Assembly (NCBI GenBank): GCA_025677815.1 | Contig: JAIXMP010000005.1 | Location: 1,364,001 to 1,428,000 of the forward strand | From: Phascolomyces articulosus | Taxonomy: Eukaryota > Mucoromycota > Mucoromycetes > Mucorales > Lichtheimiaceae | Reading direction: 5' to 3' | Length of the DNA stretch: 64,000 bases | Part shown: positions 11,501-24,956 of the stretch, piece by piece | How positions within the stretch are numbered: position 1 is the stretch's first letter | How the letters are laid out: each line of letters opens with the position of its first letter | Notes under the pieces: model-generated | The model's input: the letters and a program-made list of their open reading frames with translations, nothing else | Database searches by the model: none | Told to the model about the DNA's origin: nothing | Position numbers and translations under genes: made by a program

Positions 11501-12109
11501 ACTATTATATACAAATGACTCATGTAACAGACGGTTTAAATCTCCTTTCATGTCTTTAATAAAAAGAAATAGACTAAATAGTTTTTTCATATGTGTGGGA
11601 TGATGCGCGTCCCATCACCTATTTTTTGTTAGACAACAAAAACTATTCTAAATATCGATAAAAAAACAACTCAGCTGTGAAAGATTTAGCTTGAATAGTT
11701 TATTATATACTCTTTAGTAAAAAAAAAAAAAAAAAAAAAAAAGAAAAACCAGAGGCGTGCCCCGATTCATGAAACTAATAATTTCTTGTGCATGAACAAC
11801 ATTTTTTTACCTTAAACAAAAGGTAATAGAAAGAATCGATACAAAAGAAATTCTTTTATACCAATTATTTTAAAGGTTACTGCAAATAGCAATGTGAAAC
11901 TTAATATTTATAATAATCCAAAGTCAGATTTCTGCCTTTTTGTTCTATGTTGCTTATTATAGTTTTTATTGCTGCAGGTTGAGAAGTTGTCCGATCAGTT
12001 TCTATTTTCTTTTTTTCTATTATAATATAAAAAGGCCATTGATTCGAAAAAGTTATTTTCGTATTTTCTTTTTCTCTTCATTGTCAATACTACTACTACT
12101 ACTACTATC
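8592..12109. other. Gene-poor region, right half
   Basis: No gene could be supported. The region is AT-rich, with short open frames that show neither protein-like composition nor splice structure. A run of 24 A lies at 11719-11742. The last 100 bases hold the promoter of the secreted-protein gene. Confidence 0.5.
12026..12035 (+). promoter_or_regulatory. TATA box of the secreted-protein gene
   Basis: TATAAAAAGG lies 84 bp upstream of the ATG at 12110 and is followed by a pyrimidine-rich leader. Position and sequence fit a strong core promoter, as expected for an abundant wall or secreted protein. Confidence 0.5.
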
Positions 12110-12721
12110 ATGAAATTCACTTACGCTTTCCTCGCTGCTCTTGCTTTCGGTTACGTTTCTGCTCAAGCTCCCGGTTGTAACTGTAATCCCGAAGATACCG
12201 AATGTATCAGCAATTGTGGTATGTAGTTATCTTATAGACAAAATAATCAAACGAGTAATAATCATAAATAATGGTATTAACGATGTACTTTATATATAGT
12301 TACTGGTACCAATGACTGCGTAACTCAATGTAAGAACGATACCGAGTGTTTCCAACAATGTGTTCAAGGCTGGCCCGGTGTTGGACAAACCTCTGGTGCT
12401 CCTGCTGCTACTGATGCTCCTGCACCTTCTGGATCATCTGGTCCTGCCTCACCTTCTGGTTCAGATGCTGCTGCTTCTCCCTCTGGATCTGATGTTGCCG
12501 CTTCTCCAGCTCCTACTAACGGTGCTAGTGAATCTGCTAGTGATGCTGCTCCTTCTGGTTCTGCAAGTGCTGATGCTTCTGGTGCTTCTGGTTCCTCTGG
12601 TGCTGAAGCTTCTCCTGAAGCCAGTGGTGATGCCGCCGCTGATGAAAGTGTTGCTGGTCGTGTACAAGCTTCCGCATTTGGTCTTTCTGCCGTTGCTGTT
12701 GTCGCAGCTCTTGCTCTCTAA
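12110..12721 (+). CDS. Secreted Cys-rich, probably GPI-anchored wall protein
   Basis: Two exons (12110-12218, 12300-12721) give 176 residues. The intron has a GTATGT donor and TATATAG acceptor. Residues 1-18 are a signal peptide (MKFTYAFLAALAFGYVSA). Residues 23-58 carry eight cysteines in two similar halves (CNCNPEDTECISNC, then a CVTQCKNDTECFQQC stretch). A long Ala/Ser/Gly/Pro/Asp-rich stalk follows, ending in a hydrophobic tail (about FGLSAVAVVAALAL) preceded by small residues, the usual form of a GPI-attachment signal. The protein is inferred to sit on the plasma membrane or in the cell wall. I recognise the general type of small fungal Cys-rich surface protein, but not a named family or function. 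Codon use is notably less AT-rich than the surroundings, suggesting high expression. Confidence 0.8.
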
Positions 12722-13410
12722 ATATATGTTTTTTGAAAGCATTATTTTTATAGATATTCCTCCTCCATCACTACCTCTCGCACGATTCTCTCTCACACAA
12801 ACAACACATACATATATAAAAACATCCTATCGTAAAAACATATATAATCGTATACTACACCACTATTTATTACTAGGACAAGACCTTTATTTTTTCTTTC
12901 GAGTCACTTATATATATAAACACATTTACACTCAATAGTAGTTAGTATTGTAATGAACATTAGCTTTTTTTTAACACACCACCATCATATCACCCGGATT
13001 TAACCTTTCTATTTGTATTTCCACTTTTTTTTTAAAAAACAGTCATTTTATAAAATTTATTGACAACAATTAGTTATTTTTTTTGTTCCTTTCGCATAAA
13101 TTAGTATAAATGTTACTGTTGTAGCATTATCCTGTATCTTGAAAGAGTGGTAATAGGCAGAGTGATTTTTTTTTTTTATTTGGAAGATAATTAAGGTGGG
13201 AAAGAACGAAACCAGTTTTTTCTGAAGGTATTTTTACTGGGTAAGAAAACTATTAATAAGCATTCCAGCTATTTGAAGCAGAACGAAACTTCTGATAAAT
13301 GCAATATCAGGCCATTCCCAATTTTTCAGTCTTTCACTTGATTGGCAACGATACTTATGGTGGTACAAAAAGTCGATTAATGTGTGTTATAAAATTTTTA
13401 CCCAAACAAG

Positions 13411-13440
13411 CTTAGCGTTGTAGGACACTACCACGCTAAG
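13411..13440. other. Strong 30-nt hairpin
   Basis: Two 13-nt arms (starting CTTAGCGT and ending ACGCTAAG) pair at 12 of 13 positions around a GACA loop. No gene end lies next to it, so a terminator role is not evident. It could be the core of a small structured RNA or the remains of a short inverted-repeat element. Confidence 0.6.
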
Positions 13441-13560
13441 ATTTAAATATAATGATGCATATTCCGTCATGATAGTAAGAGAAAGTAAAAGATGGGCTCT
13501 TTATAATTATAATAATGTGGGGCTGTGAAAGAAACCATGCTTTAATGTAATTTATTATAG

Positions 13561-13628
13561 ATCAAGAACCCGGTCTTTGTAAAGCAATCTCTTCTCATTG
13601 TGATACTATCTACGGATTTTGGATGGGT
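13561..13628 (+). pseudogene. Possible orphan exon
   Basis: A stretch preceded by TTATTATAG and followed by a GTAATT donor-like site reads QEPGLCKAISSHCDTIYGFW. It is locally richer in GC than its flanks and protein-like, with two cysteines. No compatible upstream start or downstream exon could be assembled, so it may be a relic of a small secreted-protein gene or chance. Confidence 0.2.
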
Positions 13629-14607
13629 AATTTTAAATGAAACTTGTTATATGTTACTAGGTAAATAATGTGCTACAACAATGAGGGTGACAATCAGAGT
13701 ATCCAATTATTATCATGGATTTACAACCGATAAATTGGAATTTTGTCATACACTCTACGTCAGATCTGTATGTGGATGGGTAGACGCAGAGAAAGTGAAG
13801 ATCATTCAACAACACCCAATACTATGACACCCATACCAACCAATATCACAAACATAACATAAACAAAAAGTTCTGGTCCCTTATTTTTGATTCACCAATT
13901 AAACTGAAATTCACATCACATTTCTTTATTACACAATTACACGCTTTTCCACAAATTTATATCCCATAAAAAAAGATTGTGTGGTGTTACAAAAGAGATA
14001 TATAATAATATTTTGTCTCTTCTCGATAGTAATAATAAATATATAAAGTTTTTGATGTCTCTCTCTCAATCTTGGTTACTGCTTTTTCTTTTTCTGTTGC
14101 TTGGTAGCACGATTAACTAGATTTGAATGTATAAATATGCAATGTACATGCTGACATTCATTATTTCACTTGTTTTTGCAATTCTATCCTACGTAGTTTG
14201 TTGCTCTATTAGTTCTTTTATCTGCATAATTAATATAATCAACGTCTCTATTCTTTCATAATATACACTATTTTAACACAAAAACGTGGTTGACAATTTT
14301 TTAGTTCGTGTACAACCCTAGTTCTTCGGTTCTATCTTTCTATTCTAGTAGGAACACATGTGAGATACTTATGAAAATCATGATAAACGTCGATTCTTTT
14401 TTTTTTAGATTGATGATATCTTAATATTGGTTCTAACAAGATTAAAAAAAATCACTATGAGGAGCAAAGGTTATGTGTATATGTGCTATCAACTATATGG
14501 TCCAACACGTATTCTTTAATCATAATATATAAAAAATGTTTCAATTAATGTTCATTCATTGATACTTTTGTATGATATCAATATTGTACGAATTAGAATT
14601 TAATATA

Positions 14608-14642
<35 letters not shown>

Positions 14643-16580
14643 AAGAGAAAGAGAAAGAGAGTAAACCCAATCTATAACCATACCATATAACAACCCAAAC
14701 TGATCTATTTCTTCTTGACTCATTTGATTGGTCAAGAATGCAGCACTTTGTGTGTGTTTATAGTCACAATATCGTAGCATCCCAACCTTTTTTTTGTGTG
14801 ACAATTAAAAAATAATTTATTTTGTGGGATAATTCAGTACATTTGAGTGAATAAATTCACTGAAGAAGGGCAAATTGTCATTCTATTGCTGTATGTGTGA
14901 ATGAAATTGGAGTATATACACTAAATGGCTTAGCACGTCTATATTATATGTCATTTTTCTCGTTACACAAAAGTGAGACATGATTATTTTCAAAAAATAA
15001 AAACTTGTCCAGATCATTTTATTTTTTGTTTTAAATAAAAATGGTAACAACAACAACGACGGATCAAAATGGTCAACAATAAGTGAATGGAAGACAAAGT
15101 GTAAAAGAAAGAGAAAAAAGATTTCTATATAATATTTCCTGAATTGTCAGTGTGTATGGAATACAAAGATCTTCTGATGCGTAAAATCTAATAATAAAGA
15201 TATGTCACAGATATGTCAAGTCCATCAACATTGAGAAAAAAAACCCAAAAACTCGTATTTTTTATCCTGTATAACTTGTATTGATAGCTACACCACAATT
15301 CTTCTTTCTTACTAACCTTGCATTTTGTTGACAATAATAATGATCTTTTTCTTAAATGTTATGCATCTATATTGAAATCGAGGGTTGTTATTTCTCACAC
15401 ACACGCAAGCACACCTTTCTAGTGTAGATAATTAATATCATGTCATGACCATGGACGAATAAGATCTATCTTTATTTTCTCGGGGTAACGTTATTATTAT
15501 CATATCTACGTATCACCATAACAAGGGGAATGATTAAAAATGGTGTTACTAAACTATACGGGATAGTTTTTCACCGATCATAATATACCTTTTATTCACG
15601 CAAGAGAATGTATCTTTTTGATCATGTGTTTGTAATGATACGATAACAAACAACATTTGTTTTGGGTAGAAATTTGAATCATTAAGGCTATCATGGATTC
15701 ATTTATATTATCAAACACTATACATGGTACATAAAGAACTTCTGTTTTCTCAGGGACTAATATTATCTAACAATAACAACCCTGGAATGATTTACAAGGT
15801 AAGGAGCTACTAATTATCAAATACAGTACCATGTAAATAACAGTCAGTTTTAGGGAATAATTAACATCATCAACATCGTCATCGGGCATACTTATTTATC
15901 AAAGATTATCTACTCGTGACATCGAAATACCCACACGTACTCCCTTTCTACAAATATCAACGCATGTTTAAAATAACTTTAAATGTGTTCCTGTCAAAAA
16001 ATAATGCTCCTAAAAAAAAGAGGATATAAAGCAAATAGGCTCGCATAAAGATATGATATGATATGCTGTTTATATATGCATGGTTTAATAATATTGATAT
16101 CTCCCAAATATAATAATAATAATAAATAAATAAAAAAGCAGTTACAAAGAAGAAGAAAATAACACTAGAGCTAAAAAGATATAATCATATTGGAGAATGC
16201 AAGGAAATAAGGGAAAAGAACTCCCCTTTTTTCAATCCAATAAAAATTAAGAATGATGCTACTAGAAACTATAAATAAATATTAACAATTGGCATGGTGT
16301 TGCATGAGAAGAGAGAGAGACGGTAAAGAAAAATGGGGTTTGTTTTGTGTACATTGAGGCGAGAGATATATGTCAATGTTGAATATGAGTTAATGCGTTT
16401 GTTGTGACCATTGAGATGAGAGAGAGAAAGAGGAGGCAATGACAAGGAGAAGGTATAGGGATGTGTTTGTGTGTATGTTTGTGAGAGAGAATGGATTATT
16501 TAGGCAAAATAATAAATAAATAAATATAATGTATTGTTACTTGGTTGTAAGTTTGATGATGGTATTGGACTGTTACAAAA

Positions 16581-18677
16581 CTATGAATGAATGGCACCTG
16601 GTGAAGTAAGTCGTGGCATTGCTTCTGCTACTTCCAGTATCATATCTAAATGATTCCAAAAAGATTTTATTAGATTATCATTTCCCAAATAGAAAAACTA
16701 AAAAATAAAATCATTATCCACTTACTTATCGGTAAATCATCTGAAAATTCAAAAAAGGTGTCTTCACTGTTACTATCATTGTCGCTTTGTCGATCTTCAC
16801 TAGCAGCTTCAATCATCATATCATCTTCATGCGAAGGGGAACGTCGTGAATGTTGATCATCCACATGTTCCTCAATCAAAGGAGGAGGAGGTGGGAAATG
16901 ATCAATATACTTCTCACGCTCATAATACATTTCCTTTCGGAAATGAAGTACTCTTTGTAACCTTTGACTCAAATAAACGGCAATCTCAACGCTATTATCC
17001 AAGCGTTGAGGTTTCGTCGTGGGACATAAGAACCAATATCTTCGTAAGAAACTAGGAGGCACAAACCAATTATCTTGATTTCCAGGACATCCACCCAAAA
17101 ACATGGCAGAGGTAATCAACATGTTGAATAAATCATTGGCATCGTAATAATCTTGAAATAAAATCATTTGGTCACGCATATGTGCACCAGGCACTGCATC
17201 GATACGAATGTCATGACGAACATTGCGTTGTAATTCAGCTATAATAGAATAAAAAATGACAAGCCAATTTTTTTTTTTTGACACATGGTGAGTATATATG
17301 TAATGTTTGTTAAGAATTTCTTGGCTCTCCTAAAAAATTTTACACATTCTTTTTTCTTTTTTATCCCTTTTAAAAAAATAAAAAGAAGTGTATGCAAATC
17401 CCCCCTCCCCTTGAGCTATAAGTCTCCTTACTTGGTTCAAAGAAGGCCAATGTATTCTTATCTGTCGTTTGGATTTTGCGCATTTCTTGTACGAATTCAA
17501 GCGGAGTCATGGGTTCATAGACTCGTTCCCCATCAGGTCCAATCGTACACTTGTTCGTCTCGGGAACACTGGTTGCCATAGGTGAAGAGACCTGCTGATT
17601 GGTGATCGTCTGTTGTTGAGTGTCCGTATTATTCCATAACTCAGACATACTACTGTCTTCAAATTCTTGTTTTTGTAATTGTTGATGATTATTATTCTGC
17701 TGATGTTGTCCTTTTTCACTATAGTTTTGTAAAGAAGAACGCCATTCGGGTGGTATTAAAGCTTGAAGTTCCGGTGGCGTTTGATCAATCGTAAAGTTAG
17801 GTCGTGTGACTTGATCAAGGAAACTTGAAACAAGGTCTGTACTAGCCAATTGTTGGAAAAGTGCTGGTTCAACTTGGAAACTGCCGGTACTATTAAAGGC
17901 CTGCAGTTGAGGTGCCAGCACCGTTGCAGTTTGAGTAAGATCAAGAGGAGGTAAAGGTTGTGAAGGAACAGTAATATCATCAATATCAAAACTACCCGGC
18001 ATAGCACGTTGATTGTGTAATATTTGGGGTGACATGAGCAAAGTATCAAGCAATTGATTGCCCGTTCCCCCACCACCACTGCTACTACCATTGGTATGAT
18101 GATGAGACGGCGATGTTACCGAGGTTGTGGATGGGGACCCAACGTCAACGAACGAAGGCGGACTTTTGGTCAGGTCCGCAGGCAAGTTTTCTTCTTGCAA
18201 ACTAATGATATGCATCTGTTTATCAAGAAAAAATTCGAGTGATTGAGACATTTGCTTCGATTTGGATGTCATGAGTTTTTCAGCACCGATATTATCGCGA
18301 GTGCCTGTTTCAGCATAATTAGGTACATCTACTCGACTGGCAATACAAGCCAATTTCAAGGTAAGGATATAACCACGTAAATGATTATTTTCATATTCCA
18401 ACTCTTTAATTTTACGTTCCAACCGAGTCACCTGTCGCATCGCTTGGTCTTTTGCATACATGGACCTTTTCACAGTAGCTTCGGCTTCACGCATTTCTCG
18501 TCTTTTTCGTTCACGAAAAGCTCGTTGCGCTGCTCTGTTTTGTGCTTTCCGTTGAGCTGGTGAAGGTGGATTCGGTTTTCTTCCTGGTTTTTTACGTGGT
18601 CGAATAGGTCGTCCATTTTCGTCGAGGTTCCCAAGCTCGAGTTCAGGGTCAAAGTGTTCAAAAGATATATCTGTCAT
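16581..18677 (-). CDS. bZIP transcription factor A (Pap1/Yap1-type)
   Basis: Three exons (18677-17432, 17238-16726, 16645-16581) give 607 residues in frame. A basic region at residues 27-62 contains the NRAAQRAFRERK signature (47-58) of fungal AP-1-like bZIP proteins, followed by a leucine-zipper helix to about 102. The middle is low complexity (Ser, Gln, Asn, Pro). Residues about 417-500 form a C-terminal helical domain (IRIDAVPGAHMRDQMILFQD...) like the domain following the bZIP in DUF3425-type fungal factors. A second acidic tail follows. This domain order is shared with the paralogue at 24778-26971, which is transcribed away from it. A role in stress or developmental transcription is likely by family, but the targets are unknown. 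The Cys-rich redox domains of Yap1 are not evident. Reading through intron 2 would give an alternative hydrophobic C-terminus. Confidence 0.82.
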
Positions 18678-21600
18678 TCATGCAGGGGGGGTGTTTTAGT
18701 AAAAGTGATTGTTGTTGAAAGGTTGGATGGGATAGATAGATAGATAGAATGAAGGAATAAAAAAGAAATTCAAAATGATGAAATATAATAAAAGTAAGAA
18801 AAAAAAAAGAAAGAATGAAAAGAAGTGGAAAGAAAAGTGTAAAAAAAGAAAGGGAAGTTATGCCTGTTTTTTTTCACAGTGTATATTTCGCCGACTTTTT
18901 GTGTGCGAAAAAGGCGGGGCGGGAATAAGAAAAAGAAAAAAGGAGGCGATCTTTTATAAACTTATATACACTTGTTACAACTGTATGGACATCATAAATA
19001 TTATTCAGCAGCAGGACTGTATCACTCATTAACAAACAACACCTTCCCCACAACACACATCTTCTATGGATTGATAGTGTTGAACAAAAAAGTTTAAAAA
19101 GTGTAGAACACTCAACACATACACAATAGTAATGAGGCCATGTGGCTAGACTTATAACTTGAGTGGGAAACTATAATGGATTTCACATGGTAACGCTCAC
19201 TTTTTCGTTAAGTCATAAAGTTTCTCATTGTCCCAATGGTTACACGAAATCTTGCCAACTTCTTTTTTTTTTTTTTTTTTTTACTTTTTCACTTTCTTTC
19301 GTTAGCAAAAGAACATGCGTCTTTATACAAGAAATGGCAATTCTGATCGATTTAGAAATTAGGAGTTTAATAAACAAGTTTTTATACATATATCTTAAAA
19401 TGATGTTATTTATACATTCTGCATTAAAATAATGATGTGAAGTAAAAAAAAAGTCTATCAATTGATAAAAGTAGACTAGTTATTTTCTTGTGTTGCATGC
19501 TTTGCTTGTTACTTTATTTATAAAAATGGGGCAGTGGGGGTGGTGAATTAACACTTGACTTTTAATATATACCATTGTTGCTTTGGTAATAACATGGATT
19601 AAATACTATGAATTTATTTTTTATCATGGTAATAAATTGGTTACCATGGGTACCATTTATATCTATAATGTTTTCATAGCAACAACAAAATATACAAATC
19701 ATGATGGCAACAAATGATTGTATTACCCAAAATATAAAAATACCAAAGGTGACACAACGATGTTTTTTGAAAGGAAAGTAAATATTGGCATCAGCATCAT
19801 CCGCCGCAAGCAGATGTATGTGACCGATGCTTGTGCAGTGTGCAGGGAGTGTGTCCATCTTTGTAGCTCTTTTTATTATTGTTGTTGCTTCTTGTTAATG
19901 ACTGTTATTTAGTCTTCATTCGTGAGGTAAAAAAGTTTTCGCGTGGCTCTCCTCCTCGCGGCGAGACAGTTAATTAAATCATCATCTCCTTGGTTTCCGT
20001 AACTCCGAATAATCCATTTATCAAAATTCTGGACGGTGCAACCACTTGTCATTTAATCAATTTAATAAATAAAACGGCTGATTAAATAATGACACACCAT
20101 ATAGAACAATGACAAGTTTATTTGATATTAAGATGCGTTGATGACTATTAGTGAGTGATAATTACAACAGAATGACAGAAAATAATGTATTCTTGAGAAA
20201 GGGGGAAAATGAGAGAAATGAAATATGTGTGTATAGAGAGAGAATAGACATAGACTATAGTAATGATAATACAATCTGAGTATATGCATCTGTGTAATGT
20301 GCTAATAATGTTTGTTTTGATATTAATGAAGGAGTGTGATAATAATACAATTACGAAACTTGATCATAAACTGGATAATACGACGATTTTTTCCAAGTAG
20401 TATAGTAGGCCCTCTTTTCACCAGGTAGTATTCATAATACATAGCGATGCAGCCTTGTTCCTTGATAGTAACCTAATCACTGTTGAAATATAGTTGAGGC
20501 AGCAAAGTTCCAACAAGATCAGTAATACAGCAAGATGTTATTGGTAGTGTAAATGAATACACGAACAATTTTATAAAAAATGAATTCCTACACATCATGT
20601 TTTCGATCACACAGTCTAAAAAAAGAACATTCATTCAATCGGGAAGGATGTTTCCCCCACCTCCCTCTTGACTACAGATAATGATAAGAAATGAAAACTT
20701 ATTATTGCAGATACCACCGGTTTGAACCTTTATACATATGCACCCCCTCAAAAATGGTGATGATGGCATGTCAATACATTTTCTTTATCATATGACCAAG
20801 TTGGATAAAGTCGTTTCGTTATGCACATTTACTGTTTTTTGAAATATATCCTTAGAAGAATTCATCAAAAATATATACTACTCGATTTGAGTCACACATA
20901 GATCAAGAAGTGAAATTGAAACAGATCCTTTACAGAATGTTCTCCATTTTCTTAATTTGTTGTACGCGCCTCATCTTATAAATGATTAAATTTTTGAAGC
21001 GCCTGATTGTCGTTTTGCTATTTCAACGTATAAATCATCCATCCATAAACAGGAGCAATATATTAACATGGTTGTCATTTCGCGGATTCTTTTGAAAGAC
21101 CTGTCACATAACGACATATGGAGAATTATATTAAATTTTATTATGGGACCAAGACTGTTAGATTAATTTTCAATGGATCTTTCTTATTAGATCGTAATAC
21201 CAATAATAGCTGAGAACAAGATTTCTTATTGCTAAACAGCGCAACAATATAAGGAGAGTCGAGATCAATCCAACAATATATAGTATTATTTACCAACACA
21301 AATCAAAAGCCGTCTACACAAACCTCGCTTTCAATGACTATTATTAGTCCTTTGGGCTATGATTTTAAAGTTGAGCCAATAATTATTTTTTGTTTGACAT
21401 GAAACCTGCCAATGGCTTTTCACATAATAATGCCTGTGCGAAAAAAATTAATAAGAATTATTCTGTGACATTCAAGCTCAGTTTTACTTTTTATATTGGG
21501 TTTAAAGATATGTGCAGTCCATCTCCTTGGACCACTTTGCATATATCTTTATATATATATATATACACCATATGAGTAGTAGTATATGGATTGTTATAGA

Positions 21601-24600
21601 AATCCATGTTACCTCAAATGTCAATATATTAGGATACCAAGTAATTCTTGGCCTTCTTTTTATATATTATCTAACGAAAGTCGATCGCAATTTCTTGTGA
21701 ACTAATAACATGATGATGGTCTTAATGTGGGATGTTACCATTACGTTGATGCTTACTTGTTTTAGTATACCAATTTGTAACGGATCTTAAATAGAAATTA
21801 AAGTCAATCAATTATTGTAATAAATGTTTTTTAGTGTGTATTATTTATGCTGTAAAGTTGAGATAGGAAATTGTAATAATAAAAATGATGAGGAAGCCAG
21901 CAAAACAAAACCCAATAAACTGGGCAGCAAAGTATATAGGTTTCGGGGGAAAAAATTGGAATAAATGCTTCTTATCCTAAAATATATAATAAATATTACA
22001 TCCGTGAGTATGAACAGAATCCTGGCCATGGAATTCAAACCGTCTCCTCCTAACCTTCGTCTAGAATGGGTGTTCTTTTTTTTAAAATTAAAAATGGCAA
22101 GACACAATCAATAATGAATACCATATATGTACAAGTAGAATGGGAAATCTCTTTTTAAGGATGGTCTACATGTTCGATATACGCTCGGACAGATAAAACG
22201 AATTGGGAACAATACATGCAATAGTTTAGATATCACGCCACTCAGACGTTCCATTTATGCAAAAAAAAAATGCGCCTAATGTTAGAGAAAATGCTTTTTA
22301 AAGTCACATTTATACTAACCACAACAAAGGATAATAGGTAATATATAAAAAAAAAAAACTTGTTTTTTTCAAAAGATTCTACCAACACTAAAATACCTTT
22401 ATATAGATTGCTTATTAATAAAACAATGGGGTCACTGGATTGGTCGTCTCTACATACGGCTTTTTTGTTTCTGTAGATTATACTGAGCACCTATGTATTA
22501 TTTTTCTGCTTGTTATATATACTGACAAAACTTTACAAAACTTTACCTATCCATTTTCCATTAATAATTTTATATTTACTTTGTAATAGTGCTATTTTAG
22601 TTTTTTTTATTTCCAAGATAGTAAATTATTTTAGTGTAAAAAAAAAAGTAGTGGTTTGCATGTATGCTGAATACCTTGTCAGGATGTAATATAGACTTAA
22701 ATGATTGTACATACGTCATCAAATGCATCAATAAGAACAAAAATAAATACATACGTAAGCATACTATTCGGTTATATACAAGTAATAAGTATGTGACTTC
22801 ACGATCGTCTTACATGCATTCTGGCGAACAGTTTTACTATTCACTTGTAATAAATACATGGTAAACGCTTCTATATATCAAGACTGGGATAATTTTTTTT
22901 ATAAGAATAGTAGTTAATTTATGCTTGCAAGAATATTTATAATATTTTATTTTCGTTTTTCCACAGATGATAACATTGGAGAGAAATGAAAAAAAAAGTA
23001 TATATATAGTTTTGATGATGGGATACTGATCATGAAAGAGCACATGGATTCAAACCAATAAAAACAATATCGAATTATACAAAAAAGTATACTTGTAACA
23101 TTTATGCCGAAGCTGTATTTATTAATTTATTAGGCAAGTAAGAAAAATAACTTGCAGGGACATGCATAATGTAATTATCACTAATGCGTTGTGCATAAAC
23201 CATTTTACTGTTAAATTTAGTATTTCGTTCTATCCAGATCTAACAATAAACAGTTCTAATTATAATCCTGTCTTTAATATAGTATTAAAATGAACTTCAT
23301 GATGGGGACATAGTAAAATATCAGAAAATAGTTATATGGTTCATTTGAAGTCATAATTTTTCATTATATATATGCAGTAGGATGTAACATGTATGGGCGT
23401 AATGAAAATTTAGCTTTTTTATTATATATAGTCAGAACACTACTATATACTGCGCGGTAATCGTCGGGTTATCACTGAACTGGTGAAATAATTCGGGACG
23501 AGCACATATATATCAAGATGCCACTGAGAATCGGTGTTCATGCGCATGATGGTCCGTGGTACCATTATTTATTTTCCTACATCGTTTTGTGCGCCACCCG
23601 TACGGACGGTCCGTTATGAACATGATTGGTGTCGGTTGTTTTTAATTTAGTTTATTGTACTGATAACGATAATAAACAATAATAATATATAGTATTAAAA
23701 ACCTTTTCTCAATGTTAACTAATAAAAGTTTTTAATAAACGGTAGCCCTTGTCATTATATTCTGCTACAGCAGTACTCGCTCTATGGAGTAAACCGAGTT
23801 TTCATGTTCTGAAATTAGTAACCTAATGCTCATGTTTATGCTAATTCAATAAAAACATATTTACAATCTTTGCAATACTTCAAAAAGTGATGTGGATAGC
23901 TACTAATAAATATATGTATACATGCATGGTGCCGTCGGCGTTCTTATTAATTGATATATCAAAGTTACATCTTTAATAATTTTATATATCAGTTACTCAA
24001 ATGGTAATTGTCTAATATATTAAAATATATAAGGGAGGTATCCATACGTATTTGAGTAAATGTCAATATCAGACAGTATATATAACCACAGTAATAAGTG
24101 GTAAAACAGATGATAAAGCAGATGATGGTACCATCGAGTCGAATCTAATGACTTGATTTCAACTTATTGTTTACTTCATTTTAATATCATCAATGAACAA
24201 ATTTCTTTTTTCATCATAGCGAAACATCACGTCCTCCAAGTATTCTTAATAGTGATATATTATCCAGCTACGTAATATATAGATATATCCATCCTCTCTA
24301 ATAAGAGTGATTGTAATCGTGTCTGTACATATAATATGGCTTGCCATTCTTCAGAGAAAAAAATCCAGCATCTGAAACAAGACAATAATCAATATAAGCC
24401 ATCTTCAGATCCCTATGGATGTCAAACCCAATAGCCAATGATACAGGCTCATATTCCCCTCCACTTTCCCGTCTTTTTCATATGAAAATCTTCAATAATA
24501 ATATAAATAAATAAATAAAAAGCCGTCCTTTTTAATTGCTTGCTTGAAAAATGATGGACATCGGCCAATAGAAAACCCTTTTATATTTTGCTCCGCTTTT

Positions 24601-24777
24601 TGCTCAAATGGAATTTTTATGGGAGAATAGTAAGTCCGCATTTTGGAGAGTCTGTTGCATCTTTTCTTTCTTTTCTTTTTTTTTTCCCCACACCTTTCAC
24701 GCAGAAAAAAAAAAGAGCGTCGTTATATTTTATTGGAATAATATAAATAAAAAAATAAAAAAAATAAAAAGGACAGA
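18678..24777. other. Long non-coding interval between the two bZIP genes
   Basis: About 6.1 kb with no gene I can support. It should contain both divergent promoters. A GATA tetranucleotide run lies close to factor A (about 18731-18746). A T tract is at about 19264-19282. A locally GC-rich stretch with short palindromes is at about 23440-23640. An imperfect hairpin (TGTCATTTAATCA against TGATTAAATAATGACA) lies at about 20047-20095. Confidence 0.5.
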
Positions 24778-24902
24778 ATGGATCCATTCATGTCAGATAT
24801 TAATCAGTTCTATTCACAAGAACAAGAATTGCCATGGCCACTAGAGTCAATGCAGTTTGACCCTCAGCAGTTACAACAGCAACAACAATCGCAACAACAA
24901 TC

Positions 24903-24956
<54 letters not shown>

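Larger units (their letters stand above)
12722..16580. other. Intergenic region with a hairpin and a possible orphan exon
   Basis: There is no complete gene. Two items stand out: a 30-nt hairpin at 13411-13440 and an exon-like stretch at 13561-13628. A (TA)n(GA)n microsatellite occupies about 14607-14661. The remainder is AT-rich, and its open frames look incidental. Confidence 0.5.

Noticed and set aside
12360..12938. 192-codon Leu-rich frame on the plus strand
   Set aside because: It is the +1 shadow of the secreted-protein exon; the spliced frame with signal peptide and GPI signal explains the sequence.
20047..20095. Imperfect inverted repeat TGTCATTTAATCA / TGATTAAATAATGACA
   Set aside because: AT-rich arms with a 3-nt bulge are expected by chance in this composition, and no flanking duplication is seen.
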